Under the pieces are notes generated by a model. It made no database searches. It was not told the origin of the DNA and saw only the letters and a program-made list of their open reading frames with translations. A stretch of DNA of 64,000 bases from Rhodoferax ferrireducens T118 (GTDB taxonomy: Bacteria > Pseudomonadota > Gammaproteobacteria > Burkholderiales > Burkholderiaceae_C), in the NCBI RefSeq assembly GCF_000013605.1, contig NC_007908.1, positions 1,550,001 through 1,614,000 of the forward strand, given 5' to 3'. How positions within the stretch are numbered: position 1 is the first letter of the stretch; the number at the start of each line of letters is the position of its first letter. Positions 16,918 through 27,674 of this stretch are shown piece by piece. The translations under genes were made by a program, and so were the position numbers.

Positions 16918-18861
16918 ATGTCCTACCTCGTGCTCGCCCGCAAGTACCGCCCCCGCAACTTCACTGAAATGGTGGGGCAGGACCACGTGGTGCAAGCGCT
17001 CACCAACGCGCTCACCACGCAGCGGCTGCACCACGCTTATTTATTCACCGGCACGCGTGGTGTTGGCAAGACCACGGTGTCGCGCATTTTGGCCAAGTCG
17101 CTCAATTGCCAGGGGCCGGACGGGCAGGGCGGCATCACGGCCACGCCGTGTGGCGTGTGCCAGGCGTGCATAGACATTGATTCCGGCCGCTTTGTCGATT
17201 ACACCGAGCTCGACGCGGCCTCCAACCGGGGTGTTGACGAAGTACAGGCGCTCCTGGAACAGGCCGTCTACAAGCCGGTGCAGGGGCGCTTCAAGGTCTT
17301 CATGATCGACGAGGTGCACATGCTCACCGGACATGCCTTCAACGCCATGTTGAAGACGCTGGAGGAGCCGCCCGAGTACTTGAAATTTGTGCTGGCCACC
17401 ACCGACCCGCAGAAGGTGCCGGTCACGGTGCTGTCGCGCTGTCTGCAGTTCAACCTGCGCCCGATAGCGCCCGAGACCATCCGTGAGCACCTGCAAACGG
17501 TCTTGCAAGCCGAGAAAGTGGCGGCCGATGTGCCGTCGCTGCGGCTGCTGGCGCGTGCGGCGCACGGCTCCATGCGCGATGCCTTGAGTCTGGCTGATCA
17601 GGCGATTTCGTTTGGTGCCGGCCAGATTGAAGAAGCGACGGTGCGCCAGATGCTGGGCAGCGTGGACCGCTCCTATGTGTTTCGGCTGCTGGAGGCGTTG
17701 GCCCAGGGAGACGGCAAAACGGTGGTCGAGACGTCTGAGGCCTTGCGTCTGAATGGCCTGAGTGCGGCCTCCACGCTGGAAGAAATGAGCATGGTGCTGC
17801 AGCGCATGGCCGTTGTGCAAGCGGTGCCCAGCGCCGTTGAGTCGGATGAAACCGACCCGCAAGCGCTGGACGTGGCGCGTCTGGCAGCACTCATGCCTGC
17901 CGACGAGACGCAGTTGCTCTACAGCATCTGCCTGCATGGGCGCGCGGAGTTGGGCCTGGCGCCGGACGAGTACGCCGCATTGACCATGGTGTTGCTGCGA
18001 CTGCTGGCGTTCAAACCCCGCGCTGGCAATCTGCCTGTGGCTGAAAAAAAAACTTTAACTGACGCGCCGCGGGGGCTTGCTGCAGCCGCACCCCGTCCAG
18101 TTCCAGCGCTGGGGCAGGTGGTGACCGAGGTGCCTGTTTTTGAGAAAAAAGAGACTCCAGCCCCCGTCGAATATTCGCAGTCAGCTATAAAAATAGTAGC
18201 AAACGCAGAAGCGCAGATCAATACAGAAGAAAAGGTTGAATCAGAGGTTCACGCAGAGGCAGAGGCATTGCAGCCACCCCCAACGGGTCAGCATCTGCAT
18301 GTGGTCCAGCTACCGGTGGCTGCGGGACAGTCCCTCACTTCTGAGCAAAATAGACCTCTAGCCCCCGTGGAATATGCGCAAGATGCTGCAAAAATAGTAG
18401 CTATTCCGGTGCGCGTGCAGGCCGATTCCCGCGCCGAGGCGGTGGCTGGACAGTCGGCTGCGTCTTTGTTGCTTCCCACCGAAGAGGGCGAGTTCTGGCA
18501 CGGCATCGTGCGCCAACTCATCGCCCGGGAAGCGATCAACGCCATGGTGCGCGAACTGGCCCTGCAGTCGCAACTGGTGGCGCGCGACACCGACCAGTGG
18601 CTGTTGCGGGTCGAGCGCGAATCGCTGAACCAGTCGGGTAGCCGTGACCGTCTGGCGACTGCGTTGCAGGCGGCGGGTTACGCGGTGCGCTTGGTGGTGG
18701 AGATTGGGCGCGTGACCGACAGCCCGGCCCGGCGTAACGCGGCGCTGGTGGCCGAGCGGCAGCTGGCGGCAGAAAAAATCATTTTTGATGATCCGTTTGT
18801 GCAGGCGATGATGCGTGATTTTGGCGCGAAAATCGTGCCTGGCAGCATCACACCAGGCTGA
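16918..18861 (+). CDS. dnaX: DNA polymerase III subunits tau and gamma
   Basis: The 647-residue clamp-loader ATPase has Walker [10 protein letters not shown] at 45-53, a zinc module with Cys64, Cys78, Cys81 and Cys84, Walker B DEVH at 131-134 and the SRC sensor motif at 173-175. Domains I-III end near residue 375. At that point the frame runs through nine consecutive A (18044-18052). A -1 shift meets TGA at 18060 and a +1 shift meets TAA at 18056, so a short gamma form of about 380 residues is likely. The tau-specific part contains two repeat-derived peptides of the form APVEYxQxAxKIVA. ybaB and recR follow in the same direction. Confidence 0.97.
   Translation: MSYLVLARKYRPRNFTEMVGQDHVVQALTNALTTQRLHHAYLFTGTRGVGKTTVSRILAKSLNCQGPDGQGGITATPCGVCQACIDIDSGRFVDYTELDAASNRGVDEVQALLEQAVYKPVQGRFKVFMIDEVHMLTGHAFNAMLKTLEEPPEYLKFVLATTDPQKVPVTVLSRCLQFNLRPIAPETIREHLQTVLQAEKVAADVPSLRLLARAAHGSMRDALSLADQAISFGAGQIEEATVRQMLGSVDRSYVFRLLEALAQGDGKTVVETSEALRLNGLSAASTLEEMSMVLQRMAVVQAVPSAVESDETDPQALDVARLAALMPADETQLLYSICLHGRAELGLAPDEYAALTMVLLRLLAFKPRAGNLPVAEKKTLTDAPRGLAAAAPRPVPALGQVVTEVPVFEKKETPAPVEYSQSAIKIVANAEAQINTEEKVESEVHAEAEALQPPPTGQHLHVVQLPVAAGQSLTSEQNRPLAPVEYAQDAAKIVAIPVRVQADSRAEAVAGQSAASLLLPTEEGEFWHGIVRQLIAREAINAMVRELALQSQLVARDTDQWLLRVERESLNQSGSRDRLATALQAAGYAVRLVVEIGRVTDSPARRNAALVAERQLAAEKIIFDDPFVQAMMRDFGAKIVPGSITPG
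18153..18204 (-). repeat. GGGGGCTAG-type dispersed repeat inside dnaX, copy A
   Basis: The element lies in opposite orientation within the tau linker. Its plus strand shows CCAGCCCCCGTCGAATATTC and then CAGCTATAAAAATAGTAGC. It is read in frame as [14 protein letters not shown]. Confidence 0.7.
18343..18407 (-). repeat. GGGGGCTAG-type dispersed repeat inside dnaX, copy B
   Basis: This second copy in the tau linker is in the same orientation as copy A. It shows CTCTAGCCCCCGTGGAATAT, then GCAAAAATAGTAGCTATTCC. It is read in frame as [14 protein letters not shown]. Confidence 0.7.
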
Positions 18862-18952
18862 TGATCCAGCTAGCCGGATCAATTGCGGCAGCCCGGTTCA
18901 AAGCTATATTGCTTTACTCTCTTCCCTTCAAAATCTAAACCAAGGACTACCA

Positions 18953-19285
18953 ATGTTCAACAAAGGACAACTCGCCGGCCTCATGAAGCAGGCCCAGGCC
19001 ATGCAGGACAACATGAAAAAAGCCCAGGACGAGCTGGGCAACGTCGAAGTCACCGGAGAATCCGGCGCCGGTCTGGTCAAGGTTCTGATGACCTGCAAAC
19101 ACGACGTGCGCCGTGTCACCATCGACCCCAGCTTGCTGGCCGACGACAAAGACATGCTCGAAGATCTGGTGGCGGCGGCTTTTAACGCCGCGGTGCGCAA
19201 GGCCGAAGAAACTTCAGCCGAGAAAATGGGCAAGATCACCGCCGGTATGCCCAGCCTGCCCGGCGGCATGAAGTTTCCATTCTGA
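18953..19285 (+). CDS. ybaB: YbaB/EbfC nucleoid-associated protein
   Basis: The 110-residue protein begins [18 protein letters not shown] and contains [20 protein letters not shown] and the C-terminal [17 protein letters not shown], all typical of YbaB/EbfC. Members are small dimeric DNA-binding proteins. AAGGAC lies about 7 bases before the ATG. The position between dnaX and recR is the classic conserved order, suggesting a shared transcript. An upstream in-frame extension was rejected because family similarity starts at this Met. Confidence 0.95.
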   Translation: MFNKGQLAGLMKQAQAMQDNMKKAQDELGNVEVTGESGAGLVKVLMTCKHDVRRVTIDPSLLADDKDMLEDLVAAAFNAAVRKAEETSAEKMGKITAGMPSLPGGMKFPF

Positions 19286-19291
19286 TTCTGC

Positions 19292-19882
19292 GTGGCTGAT
19301 CTCAACTCGCTTGACGTCCTGATCCAGGCGCTGCGCCGTCTGCCGGGTGTGGGCGTGAAGTCGGCTTCGCGCATGGCGTTTCACCTGCTGCAGCATGACC
19401 GTCCAGGTGCGTTGGCGTTGTCCCGAGCCCTGCAAGTTGCCGCTGATCAAATGCGTCATTGCGAGCGTTGCCACACCTTCACGCAGGCCGATATTTGTGC
19501 CACCTGCCTGGACCCCCGGCGCGATGCCAGCAAGTTGTGTGTGGTGGAGACCCCGGCCGATCAGTCGGCGCTGGAGCGCACCGGCGCGTACCACGGTTTG
19601 TACTTTGTGCTGATGGGCAAACTCAGTCCACTCGATGGCATAGGCCCCAAGGACATCGGTCTCAAAGGTTTGTTTGACCGGGCTTGCGACGGCACCGTGC
19701 AGGAAGTGATTCTGGCCACCAACTTCACGGCCGAGGGCGAAGCCACCGCGCATGTGATCAGCGAAGGCCTGAAAAGCCGGGGGCTGCGCCTGACCCGTCT
19801 GGCGCGTGGTGTGCCGGTGGGCAGCGAGCTGGAGTATGTGGACTTGGGCACCATTGCGCATGCTCTGCTGGATCGACGCTGA
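19292..19882 (+). CDS. recR: recombination protein RecR
   Basis: The 196-residue protein has the N-terminal helix-hairpin-helix ([19 protein letters not shown]), a C4 zinc finger with Cys57, Cys60, Cys69 and Cys72, and a Toprim domain starting [14 protein letters not shown]. RecR works with RecF and RecO to load RecA at gaps. Translation appears to start at GTG, 6 bases after the ybaB stop, pointing to coupling with ybaB. Confidence 0.96.
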   Translation: MADLNSLDVLIQALRRLPGVGVKSASRMAFHLLQHDRPGALALSRALQVAADQMRHCERCHTFTQADICATCLDPRRDASKLCVVETPADQSALERTGAYHGLYFVLMGKLSPLDGIGPKDIGLKGLFDRACDGTVQEVILATNFTAEGEATAHVISEGLKSRGLRLTRLARGVPVGSELEYVDLGTIAHALLDRR

Positions 19883-19982
19883 AGCTAGGTACAAACCCCT
19901 GCGGGATGTTCCCGATGCGCAAGTCAGTGTGGCTGGCTATCCTTAAGCTCGGACAGAAAGAGAGATCCGAAGAAAATTGACC

Positions 19983-21029
19983 ATGAACGACATCCATTTC
20001 AACCGCCGAACCTTGCTTGCGGTCACGGCCTGTGCGGCAGCTTCTGTGGCTGCGCCTGCCCTGTGGGCGCAGCCCCGCCTAGAAAAAACGAAGATAGCCA
20101 TTGCAGTGGGCGGTAAGGCAGCGTTTTACAACCTGCCTTTGACCATCGCTGAGCAGCTTGGTTATTTCAAGGCCGAAGGCCTGGAGGTCGATATCAGTGA
20201 TTTTGCGGGGGGGTCGCAGGCCTTGGCGGCGGTTGAAGGCGGTTCGGCCGACGTTGTTTCGGGTGCCTATGAGCACACCATCACCCTGCAGACCCGGGGG
20301 CAGAGCTTTCAGGCTTTTGTGTTGCAGGGGCGAGCGCCTGCCATCGCGATCGGCATATCGGTCAAGGCCATGCCCCATTACAAAACGATAGCCGATCTCA
20401 AGGGCAAAAGAATCGGCATTTCGGCACTTGACTCGTCAACCCAACGGGTGGTGCAGTTGATTCTTTCGCGTGCCGGGCTCAAGGCGGACGATGTGAACTA
20501 CGTCGGTGTGGGCACGGCTGCAGGCGCTTTGACTGCTTTCCGTACCGGCCAGATTGATGCTTTGAGTACGGTTGACCCGGTGCTGACCATGCTGGAGCAA
20601 AAAGGCGAGATCCGCATCATTACCGATACCCGCACACTCAAAGGGACGGCGGAGGTCTTTGGAGGGGTCATGCCGGCGGGTTGCCTGTACGCGCCGCTGG
20701 ATTTTGTAAAGAAATGTCCAAATACCGTGCAAGCCCTGACCAACGCCATGGTGCACAGCCTGAAGTGGCTGCAAACGGCCGGACCGAGCGACATCATCAG
20801 AGTCGTTCCAGAAGCCTATTTTCTGCGGGATCGGGCGCTTTACCTGGCCGCCTTCAACAAGGTTCGTGAGGCCATCTCTCCCGATGGTTTGATACCTGTT
20901 GAGGGGCCGCAGACGGCCGCCCGTGCGCTGGCCCGTTTTGACCCGACTGTCAAGTTGAGCAACTCCGACCTTGCTAAAACCTACACCAATGTGTTTGCCA
21001 TCAAGGCCAAAGAGCGTTTTAACGCCTGA
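19983..21029 (+). CDS. orphan NitT/TauT-type ABC substrate-binding protein
   Basis: The 348-residue protein has a Tat-like or Sec signal (FNRRTLLAVTACAAASVAAP, cleavage near ALWAQ). It then has an SsuA/THI5-like binding fold: IAIAVGGKAAFYNLPLTIAE, LGYFKAEGLEVDISDFAGG, the ADLKGKRIGIS motif and LRRDRALYL-like segments near the end. Relatives deliver aliphatic sulfonates, nitrate, taurine or pyrimidine precursors to an ABC permease. No permease or ATPase gene is adjacent, so the substrate and partner are unknown. The ATG at 19983 was preferred to a TTG two codons earlier. Confidence 0.82.
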   Translation: MNDIHFNRRTLLAVTACAAASVAAPALWAQPRLEKTKIAIAVGGKAAFYNLPLTIAEQLGYFKAEGLEVDISDFAGGSQALAAVEGGSADVVSGAYEHTITLQTRGQSFQAFVLQGRAPAIAIGISVKAMPHYKTIADLKGKRIGISALDSSTQRVVQLILSRAGLKADDVNYVGVGTAAGALTAFRTGQIDALSTVDPVLTMLEQKGEIRIITDTRTLKGTAEVFGGVMPAGCLYAPLDFVKKCPNTVQALTNAMVHSLKWLQTAGPSDIIRVVPEAYFLRDRALYLAAFNKVREAISPDGLIPVEGPQTAARALARFDPTVKLSNSDLAKTYTNVFAIKAKERFNA

Positions 21030-21070
21030 AGCCCGCTCATGAGAACGACGCGGGTTGCAGGCGATCTGGA

Positions 21071-22600
21071 TTAAGGTTGTTTGGCAAGCCGGGTCGGCTT
21101 GCTCACCTTGTTTCGGGCCTGTTTGCTTGATGATTGGGTTCTGCCATGGGCCTTGCTTTGAGCCAAGGTTTTGGCCCGCATCGGCAGAAACATCACCACA
21201 CGTTGCCCGGCCTTGAAAGTTGCAGATGCGCTGACCTTGTTCCACTCGGCGACGCTGGCCGGACTGACCCGGTAGCGCTTGGCCAGGCTGGCGACCGAAT
21301 CTTTTTTGCCAGCCTTGAGCACGGTGCGCGTCAATATCGCATCGGGCGCAAAAGACAACTGGCCGTTGTCAGCCACATGTTCGGCCACGTCGGCGACCAG
21401 TTGGGTGGGCCGTGGCACCAGCAGGCTGGAGCCGGCCTTGATCGCCACCCGGGGCGGAATTTTGTTCACGCTGCGCAGTTCGGTCTCCGTCATGCCAACC
21501 CGTTTGGCGGCCTCGGCCGGTTTCATGGTGGAGGGAGCCCGCCAGACCGTCCAGCTGGCCAGACGGCCGCCGCCGAAGGCCTCCAGGTTGCTCTGGAAGA
21601 TGATGGCGTTGTCCCAGGGCAGCAAGATTTGCGGTGTGCCGGCCGCCAGAATGACCGGGCGACTGCCGCCGGACGGGTTCAGCGCCTTGAAGTCCTCGAC
21701 CGTCACTTCAGCCAGTTTGGCCACCAGCGCGACATCGATATCGTGCTTGATATCCACGGTCTGAAAGTAAGGGTGGTTTCCAATCAGGGGCAGCCGTGTG
21801 TTGAACGCCATCGGGTTGGCCACGATGTTTTTGATGGCTTGCAGCTTGGGCACGTAAAGACGGGTTTCCGCCGGCATGCTGAGATCGGTGTAGGACAGGC
21901 CCAGGCCGGCCCGCTTGTTTTTGGCAATGGCGCGCCCGACGCTGCCTTCACCCCAGTTGTAGGCGGCCAGCGCGAGGTCCCAGTCTCCAAACATGTCATG
22001 GAGTTTTTGCAGGTAGTCCAGTGCCGCACGGGTGGAGGCCAGCACGTCGCGCCGGTCATCGCGAAACGCGTTCTGTTTCAAATCGAAGCTCTTGCCGGTC
22101 GCGGGCATGAATTGCCACATGCCGGCTGCCTTGGCTGTGGAAACTGCCTGCGGGTTGAAGGCGCTCTCGACAAAAGGCAGTAGCGCCAGTTCGGAGGGCA
22201 TGTTGCGCCGCTCCAGTTCTTCCACAATATGGAACAAGTACTTGTTGGAACGCTCCGCCATGCGCAGGATGTAGTCGGGCCGGGTCGTGTACCACTGCTC
22301 GCGATCAACGACCAGGTCACTCTCCAGATTGGGCATGCCATAGCCGCGCCGGATACGTTCCCAAATATCCGCGGGCGCTGCCAGTTCAGTGACCGCCCGG
22401 GAGGCGGCTTGCGCGGCGGTGATGGGCTGCAACTCGCCACTCGGAATGAGTGAACCGTAGGCACCGGCGGCCTGATTTCCTGACGTGGCGGTGCTCGGCC
22501 CGTGGATGGCATCCGGATTTGACAGGGATGTAATGCCGGTGCTGGCACAGCCGGTCAGCCACAGCAGGCCGCTCAGGCAGGCAAGTTTCAGAAATTTCAT
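21071..22600 (-). CDS. mltD: membrane-bound lytic murein transglycosylase D
   Basis: The 509-residue lipoprotein starts MKFLKLACLSGLLWLTGC (lipidated Cys18). It has a family 23 lysozyme-like transglycosylase domain at about 95-260, with the catalytic glutamate in LLPFVESAFNP (Glu145) and the motif AAGMWQFMPATG. The C-terminal part has at least one clear LysM module (about 425-475) and a more divergent one before it. It cleaves the glycan strands of peptidoglycan from the outer membrane. The start ATG overlaps the gloB stop by one base (TGATG), indicating translational coupling. Confidence 0.94.
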   Translation of the reverse strand: MKFLKLACLSGLLWLTGCASTGITSLSNPDAIHGPSTATSGNQAAGAYGSLIPSGELQPITAAQAASRAVTELAAPADIWERIRRGYGMPNLESDLVVDREQWYTTRPDYILRMAERSNKYLFHIVEELERRNMPSELALLPFVESAFNPQAVSTAKAAGMWQFMPATGKSFDLKQNAFRDDRRDVLASTRAALDYLQKLHDMFGDWDLALAAYNWGEGSVGRAIAKNKRAGLGLSYTDLSMPAETRLYVPKLQAIKNIVANPMAFNTRLPLIGNHPYFQTVDIKHDIDVALVAKLAEVTVEDFKALNPSGGSRPVILAAGTPQILLPWDNAIIFQSNLEAFGGGRLASWTVWRAPSTMKPAEAAKRVGMTETELRSVNKIPPRVAIKAGSSLLVPRPTQLVADVAEHVADNGQLSFAPDAILTRTVLKAGKKDSVASLAKRYRVSPASVAEWNKVSASATFKAGQRVVMFLPMRAKTLAQSKAHGRTQSSSKQARNKVSKPTRLAKQP

Positions 22601-23367
22601 CAAAACTGGTTCTTCCATTGGCGAAGGGCGGCAAAGATGCTCACCTCATCGCGGGCTGATGCGTCAAATGCCTGGACTGCCTGGGTGACAGTTGCCTGGC
22701 GTGTACGCAAAAAAGGGTTGATCTGACGCTCCAGCAAGATGCTCGAGGGCAGGGTGGGTTGTTGCTGCGAACGCAAGGCTTCGGCTTTGACCGTGTAGTC
22801 GGTCAAAGCCTGGTTGACGGGCTCCACGGCGCAGGCAAATTTCAGGTTGCTCAAGGTGTATTCATGGGCGCAGCATACGCGCGTCGCGTCAGGCAGGGCA
22901 GCCAGGGTGTCGAGCGAGGCCAGCATTTGGGCCGGGCTGCCTTCAAACAGGCGGCCACAACCGGCGCTGAACAGCGTGTCGCCGCAAAACAGCAGCGGTG
23001 CGCCATCGACATCGGCACAGAAATAAGCGATATGGCAAGCGGTATGACCGGGCACATCAATCACCTGGAAGTTCAAACCCAGCGCCTGCAGTTGCTGATC
23101 ACCCGTGAGCCGGATCAGAGGCTCGGGCATCGGCTCCCGGGCCGGGCCAAATACCTGGGCGCCGGTGGCCGCGCGCAACGCAGCGACCCCGCCGGTGTGG
23201 TCGGGGTGATGGTGCGTGACTAGAATGGTCTCCAACTGCAAACCGAGTTGTTGCAGGGCCTCCAGCACAGGTTGTGCGTCACCGGGGTCAACCACCAGCG
23301 CATGGCGTTCGTCATGCACCATCCAGATGTAGTTGTCAGTGAAGGCGGGTAGTGGAATTAGCTGCAT
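22600..23367 (-). CDS. gloB: hydroxyacylglutathione hydrolase (glyoxalase II)
   Basis: The 255-residue metallo-beta-lactamase-fold enzyme has the metal-binding motif THHHPDHTGG at 51-60, the later HTACHIAYFC and the C-terminal segment with NPFLRTR. It hydrolyses S-lactoylglutathione to D-lactate and glutathione in methylglyoxal detoxification. mltD follows with a one-base overlap. The start codon lies in the tetranucleotide CATG, which also contains the start codon of the divergent methyltransferase gene. Confidence 0.95.
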   Translation of the reverse strand: MQLIPLPAFTDNYIWMVHDERHALVVDPGDAQPVLEALQQLGLQLETILVTHHHPDHTGGVAALRAATGAQVFGPAREPMPEPLIRLTGDQQLQALGLNFQVIDVPGHTACHIAYFCADVDGAPLLFCGDTLFSAGCGRLFEGSPAQMLASLDTLAALPDATRVCCAHEYTLSNLKFACAVEPVNQALTDYTVKAEALRSQQQPTLPSSILLERQINPFLRTRQATVTQAVQAFDASARDEVSIFAALRQWKNQF

Positions 23368-24154
23368 GAGTGATCAAATTATAGGTTTGCATGACTGGTT
23401 TGAGTCGCCCACCGGGCGCTATCTGCTGGCGTGGGAACGCAGCCAATTTGATTTGGCGGTCGCTGATATTTTTGGGTTTCATGCGCTGCAGCTGGGTTTG
23501 CCCGAGCTTGACGCCCTGGGCGCCAACCGCATGCCGCACCGCTGGCTGGCGACCCAAACCCCTATGCCGGGTGCGGCTTTTGCAACTGATTTCTCGGCGC
23601 TGCCGTTCCAGGCCAACAGTCTGGACCTGGTGGTTCTGCCGCACTCGCTGGAGCTGGCGAGCGACCCGCATACCACCTTGCGCGAAGTTGAGCGGGTGCT
23701 GGTGCCGGAAGGGCGGGTTGTCATTTGCGGCCTGAATCCGACGTCGCTCTGGGGCTTTCGCCAGCGGCGCGGCCGGTCACCCCATCGGGTGGGTTCGCAG
23801 AAATTGTTTTTGCCGGAGGCGGGAGAATTCATCGGTTATTGGCGATTGCGCGACTGGCTGCGCCTGCTGGGCTTTGAGGTGGAAGTCGGGCGTTTCGGCT
23901 GTTACCGGCCCGCGTTTTCCAGCGAAAAATGGCTGCAACGGTTTGAGTGGATGGACCGGGCGGGTGCGCGCTGGTGGCCGATTTTGGGCAGTGTGTATTT
24001 CTTGGTTGCGGTCAAGCGGGTGCGCGGCATGACGCTGCTGAGTCCAGCCTGGAAGGCCTCCCGGGCCTTGGCGAATGCTCCTGTTTCTGTAGCAAATAGT
24101 TCAACATTGACGAGGGCTAGCGCCCCAAAGGATGAGAAAGTGAAGCAAGCATGA
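23366..24154 (+). CDS. class I SAM-dependent methyltransferase (YafS-like)
   Basis: The 262-residue protein resembles the methyltransferase placed between gloB and rnhA in Escherichia coli (yafS). It starts [16 protein letters not shown], the AdoMet-binding region is degenerate, and the conserved core shows [18 protein letters not shown] and the segment [19 protein letters not shown]. The substrate is unknown. The last 26 or so residues (after WKASRALAN) are encoded by a dispersed repeat element and do not look like family sequence. Its ATG shares bases with the gloB ATG on the other strand. Confidence 0.85.
   Translation: MSDQIIGLHDWFESPTGRYLLAWERSQFDLAVADIFGFHALQLGLPELDALGANRMPHRWLATQTPMPGAAFATDFSALPFQANSLDLVVLPHSLELASDPHTTLREVERVLVPEGRVVICGLNPTSLWGFRQRRGRSPHRVGSQKLFLPEAGEFIGYWRLRDWLRLLGFEVEVGRFGCYRPAFSSEKWLQRFEWMDRAGARWWPILGSVYFLVAVKRVRGMTLLSPAWKASRALANAPVSVANSSTLTRASAPKDEKVKQA
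24077..24129 (+). repeat. GGGGGCTAG-type dispersed repeat, copy C (methyltransferase tail)
   Basis: It contains CTGTAGCAAATAGTTC and GAGGGCTAGCGCCCC and is read in frame as the C-terminal tail of the methyltransferase. Confidence 0.6.
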
Positions 24155-24164
24155 GGAGACTGTT

Positions 24165-24614
24165 TTGAACGCCGTTGAAATTTACACCGATGGTGCCTGC
24201 AAGGGCAATCCCGGTCCGGGTGGCTGGGGCGCGTTCCTGAAATCGGCGGATTCGCAAAAAGAATTGTTTGGTGGTGAACTAGGTACCACCAACAACCGCA
24301 TGGAAATGACGGCGGTGATTGAAGCGCTGGCGGCCTTGAAACGTCCGTGCCAGGTGACGCTGCACGTCGACAGTCAGTATGTGCTCAAGGGCATGACGGA
24401 GTGGCTGGCCGGCTGGAAGGCCCGCGGCTGGAAAACGGCTGCCAAGCAGCCGGTGAAAAATGTCGACCTGTGGCAGCGGCTGGACGAGCTGGTCAGCACG
24501 TCAGGCCACAGGATTGACTGGCGTTGGGTCAGAGGTCATAACGGCGACCCCGGCAATGAACACGCCGACATGCTGGCCAACCGGGGCGTGGAGTTGGCGT
24601 TGCGGCAACGTTGA
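24165..24614 (+). CDS. rnhA: ribonuclease HI
   Basis: The 149-residue enzyme has all catalytic residues: Asp9 ([14 protein letters not shown]), Glu47 (NNRMEMTAV), Asp69 (HVDSQYV), His125 ([13 protein letters not shown]) and Asp135. It degrades RNA in RNA-DNA hybrids. The start is an unusual TTG with a good GAGGAG site 6 bases upstream, 10 bases after the methyltransferase stop. The usual neighbour dnaQ is not present; an oppositely oriented permease gene follows instead. Confidence 0.96.
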   Translation: MNAVEIYTDGACKGNPGPGGWGAFLKSADSQKELFGGELGTTNNRMEMTAVIEALAALKRPCQVTLHVDSQYVLKGMTEWLAGWKARGWKTAAKQPVKNVDLWQRLDELVSTSGHRIDWRWVRGHNGDPGNEHADMLANRGVELALRQR

Positions 24615-24636
24615 ATCAGCACCCCGACCTTTTTGC

Positions 24637-26109
24637 TCAGATGTAGCCCAATACCGTCCACCAGACGCCTCCCACCAGCACCAACAGCAGCAGGTTGACC
24701 ACGCTCATCACCGCGCCTGCCGTCCACCACTCGTTCAGGGTGGTGTAGCCAGAACCAAAAATGATGGGCGCTGTGCCGGTACCGTAGTGGGTCAGCGACA
24801 TCATCAGCGAAGATGCAAAGGCCAGCACCAAAGCCAGCAGCATGGGGGGTGCGCCAAGGGCCACACCGGCGGTGAAGAACGCCGCGTACATGGCCGTGAT
24901 GTGCGCGGTGGTACTGGCAAAAAAGTAGTGCGAATAGAAATAGACCAGGATCAGGATGGCGGTGGCACCCATCCAGCCCAGGCCCAGATAGCTGATGCCG
25001 TTCTGGATGGACAGCGCGAACCAGCCCACCAGGCCCAGCTTGCCCAGAAATGTCGCCATCATCACCAGCGCCGCAAACCAGATCAGGGTGTCCCAGGCGG
25101 TCTTGGCCTTGAGAATATCCTCCCAGTCCAGCACGCCGGTCAGCAACAGCAGCGACAGGCCGATCCAGGCAGTGGTCGTGGCATTGAGGTCCATGGCGGG
25201 GCCAAACAGCAGGGCCGGCACGCCGGCCCACATCAGCAGCATCAGCCCTAAAACGCCCAGTGTGATGTACTCCGAGATCTTCATCGGTCCCAGTTTGGTG
25301 AGCTCGGTGTGTGCCAGCTCCTTGGCGTTGGGCGTCATTTTGATTTCCGGCGGAAAAAGAAAATACAACACCAGCGGCATGACCAGCAGCATGCACAGCC
25401 CCGGCACCAGCGCGGCCAAGGCCCATTGGCCCCAAGTGATCTTGATCGCCGAGTTGGTGGCTTTGGCAACCAGATCCACGATCAGGGGATTGGGGGCCGT
25501 GGCAGTGATGAACATGGCCGAGGTGATGGGGTTGGTGTTGTAGTTGACCAGCGCCAGATAGCGGCCAATTTTCTTCGACGTGCCCAGGTCGGGGCTGGAG
25601 CCGAAGGCATCCGCGATTGAGCGCATGATGGGGTGAATGATGGCCCCGCCGCGTGCCGTGTTACTGGGCGTGACCGGGGCAATAACCAACTCGGACAGAA
25701 CCAGACTGTAGGCCACGCCGATGGTTTTCTTGCCAAACAGCGAAATGAAGTTGTAGCCAATTCGCGTGCCGAGTCCGGTTTTGGTCAAAGCCACAGAGAT
25801 CATCACGGCAATGGCAATCAACCAGATCAGGGGATTGGAAAAACCACTCAAGGCATCGGCAATCGCGCCTTCCGGTTTGCCGGGCCGGGTCACCTCTGTA
25901 ATGGCGACTAAAGAAATGGCTACGATCGACAAAGCGCCGATCGGCATGGCCTTGCCGATGATGGCGGCAATGGTGCCGATGAACAGCGCCAGCAAATGCC
26001 AGGCGTTGGGGCTGACTTTGTCAGGGACTGGAATGAAAAACCAGATCAGAAGGGTGATACCGACCGCGATTGCGCTTGGAATCGGTTTGGGGAGAGAGCT
26101 CTTGTCCAT
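24637..26109 (-). CDS. DASS-family anion (dicarboxylate/tricarboxylate) symporter
   Basis: The 490-residue inner-membrane protein belongs to the divalent anion:sodium symporter family. The first SNT motif is at 149-151 (TPSNTARGGAIIHPI) and the matching second-half segment is LTHYGTGTAPIIFGSGY. Length and pattern match the bacterial CitT/SodiT1 group, which moves 2-oxoglutarate, malate, citrate or tartrate; the exact substrate cannot be read. It is convergent with rnhA and downstream of moeA. An inverted repeat (26167-26196) lies in its upstream region. Confidence 0.9.
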   Translation of the reverse strand: MDKSSLPKPIPSAIAVGITLLIWFFIPVPDKVSPNAWHLLALFIGTIAAIIGKAMPIGALSIVAISLVAITEVTRPGKPEGAIADALSGFSNPLIWLIAIAVMISVALTKTGLGTRIGYNFISLFGKKTIGVAYSLVLSELVIAPVTPSNTARGGAIIHPIMRSIADAFGSSPDLGTSKKIGRYLALVNYNTNPITSAMFITATAPNPLIVDLVAKATNSAIKITWGQWALAALVPGLCMLLVMPLVLYFLFPPEIKMTPNAKELAHTELTKLGPMKISEYITLGVLGLMLLMWAGVPALLFGPAMDLNATTTAWIGLSLLLLTGVLDWEDILKAKTAWDTLIWFAALVMMATFLGKLGLVGWFALSIQNGISYLGLGWMGATAILILVYFYSHYFFASTTAHITAMYAAFFTAGVALGAPPMLLALVLAFASSLMMSLTHYGTGTAPIIFGSGYTTLNEWWTAGAVMSVVNLLLLVLVGGVWWTVLGYI

Positions 26110-26166
26110 CGCACTTCCTTCCTGTAATCGGGCTGCGGTGCAGCCGCTGACGGAAACAGATTCTTG

Positions 26167-26196
26167 AGGGTCAATGAATTGAAAACCCTTGACCCT
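26167..26196. promoter_or_regulatory. inverted repeat upstream of the DASS permease, possible operator
   Basis: AGGGTCAA at 26167 and TTGACCCT at 26189 form an 8-bp inverted repeat with a 14-base spacer, about 60 bases upstream of the permease start. It has no T-run suited to termination of moeA and could be a regulator binding site. Confidence 0.35.
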
Positions 26197-26312
26197 GTCA
26201 GTCAGTGTAAGGAAGTCTCAGCCATCAAAAAGGAATTTCTCCTCTCAACTTTTTTGCCACTTGAGTTTTGGAGACCCTATTTGCCAGTCGCTTGATTTGC
26301 ATCAGCCAAACC

Positions 26313-27670
<1,358 letters not shown>

Positions 27671-27674
<4 letters not shown>

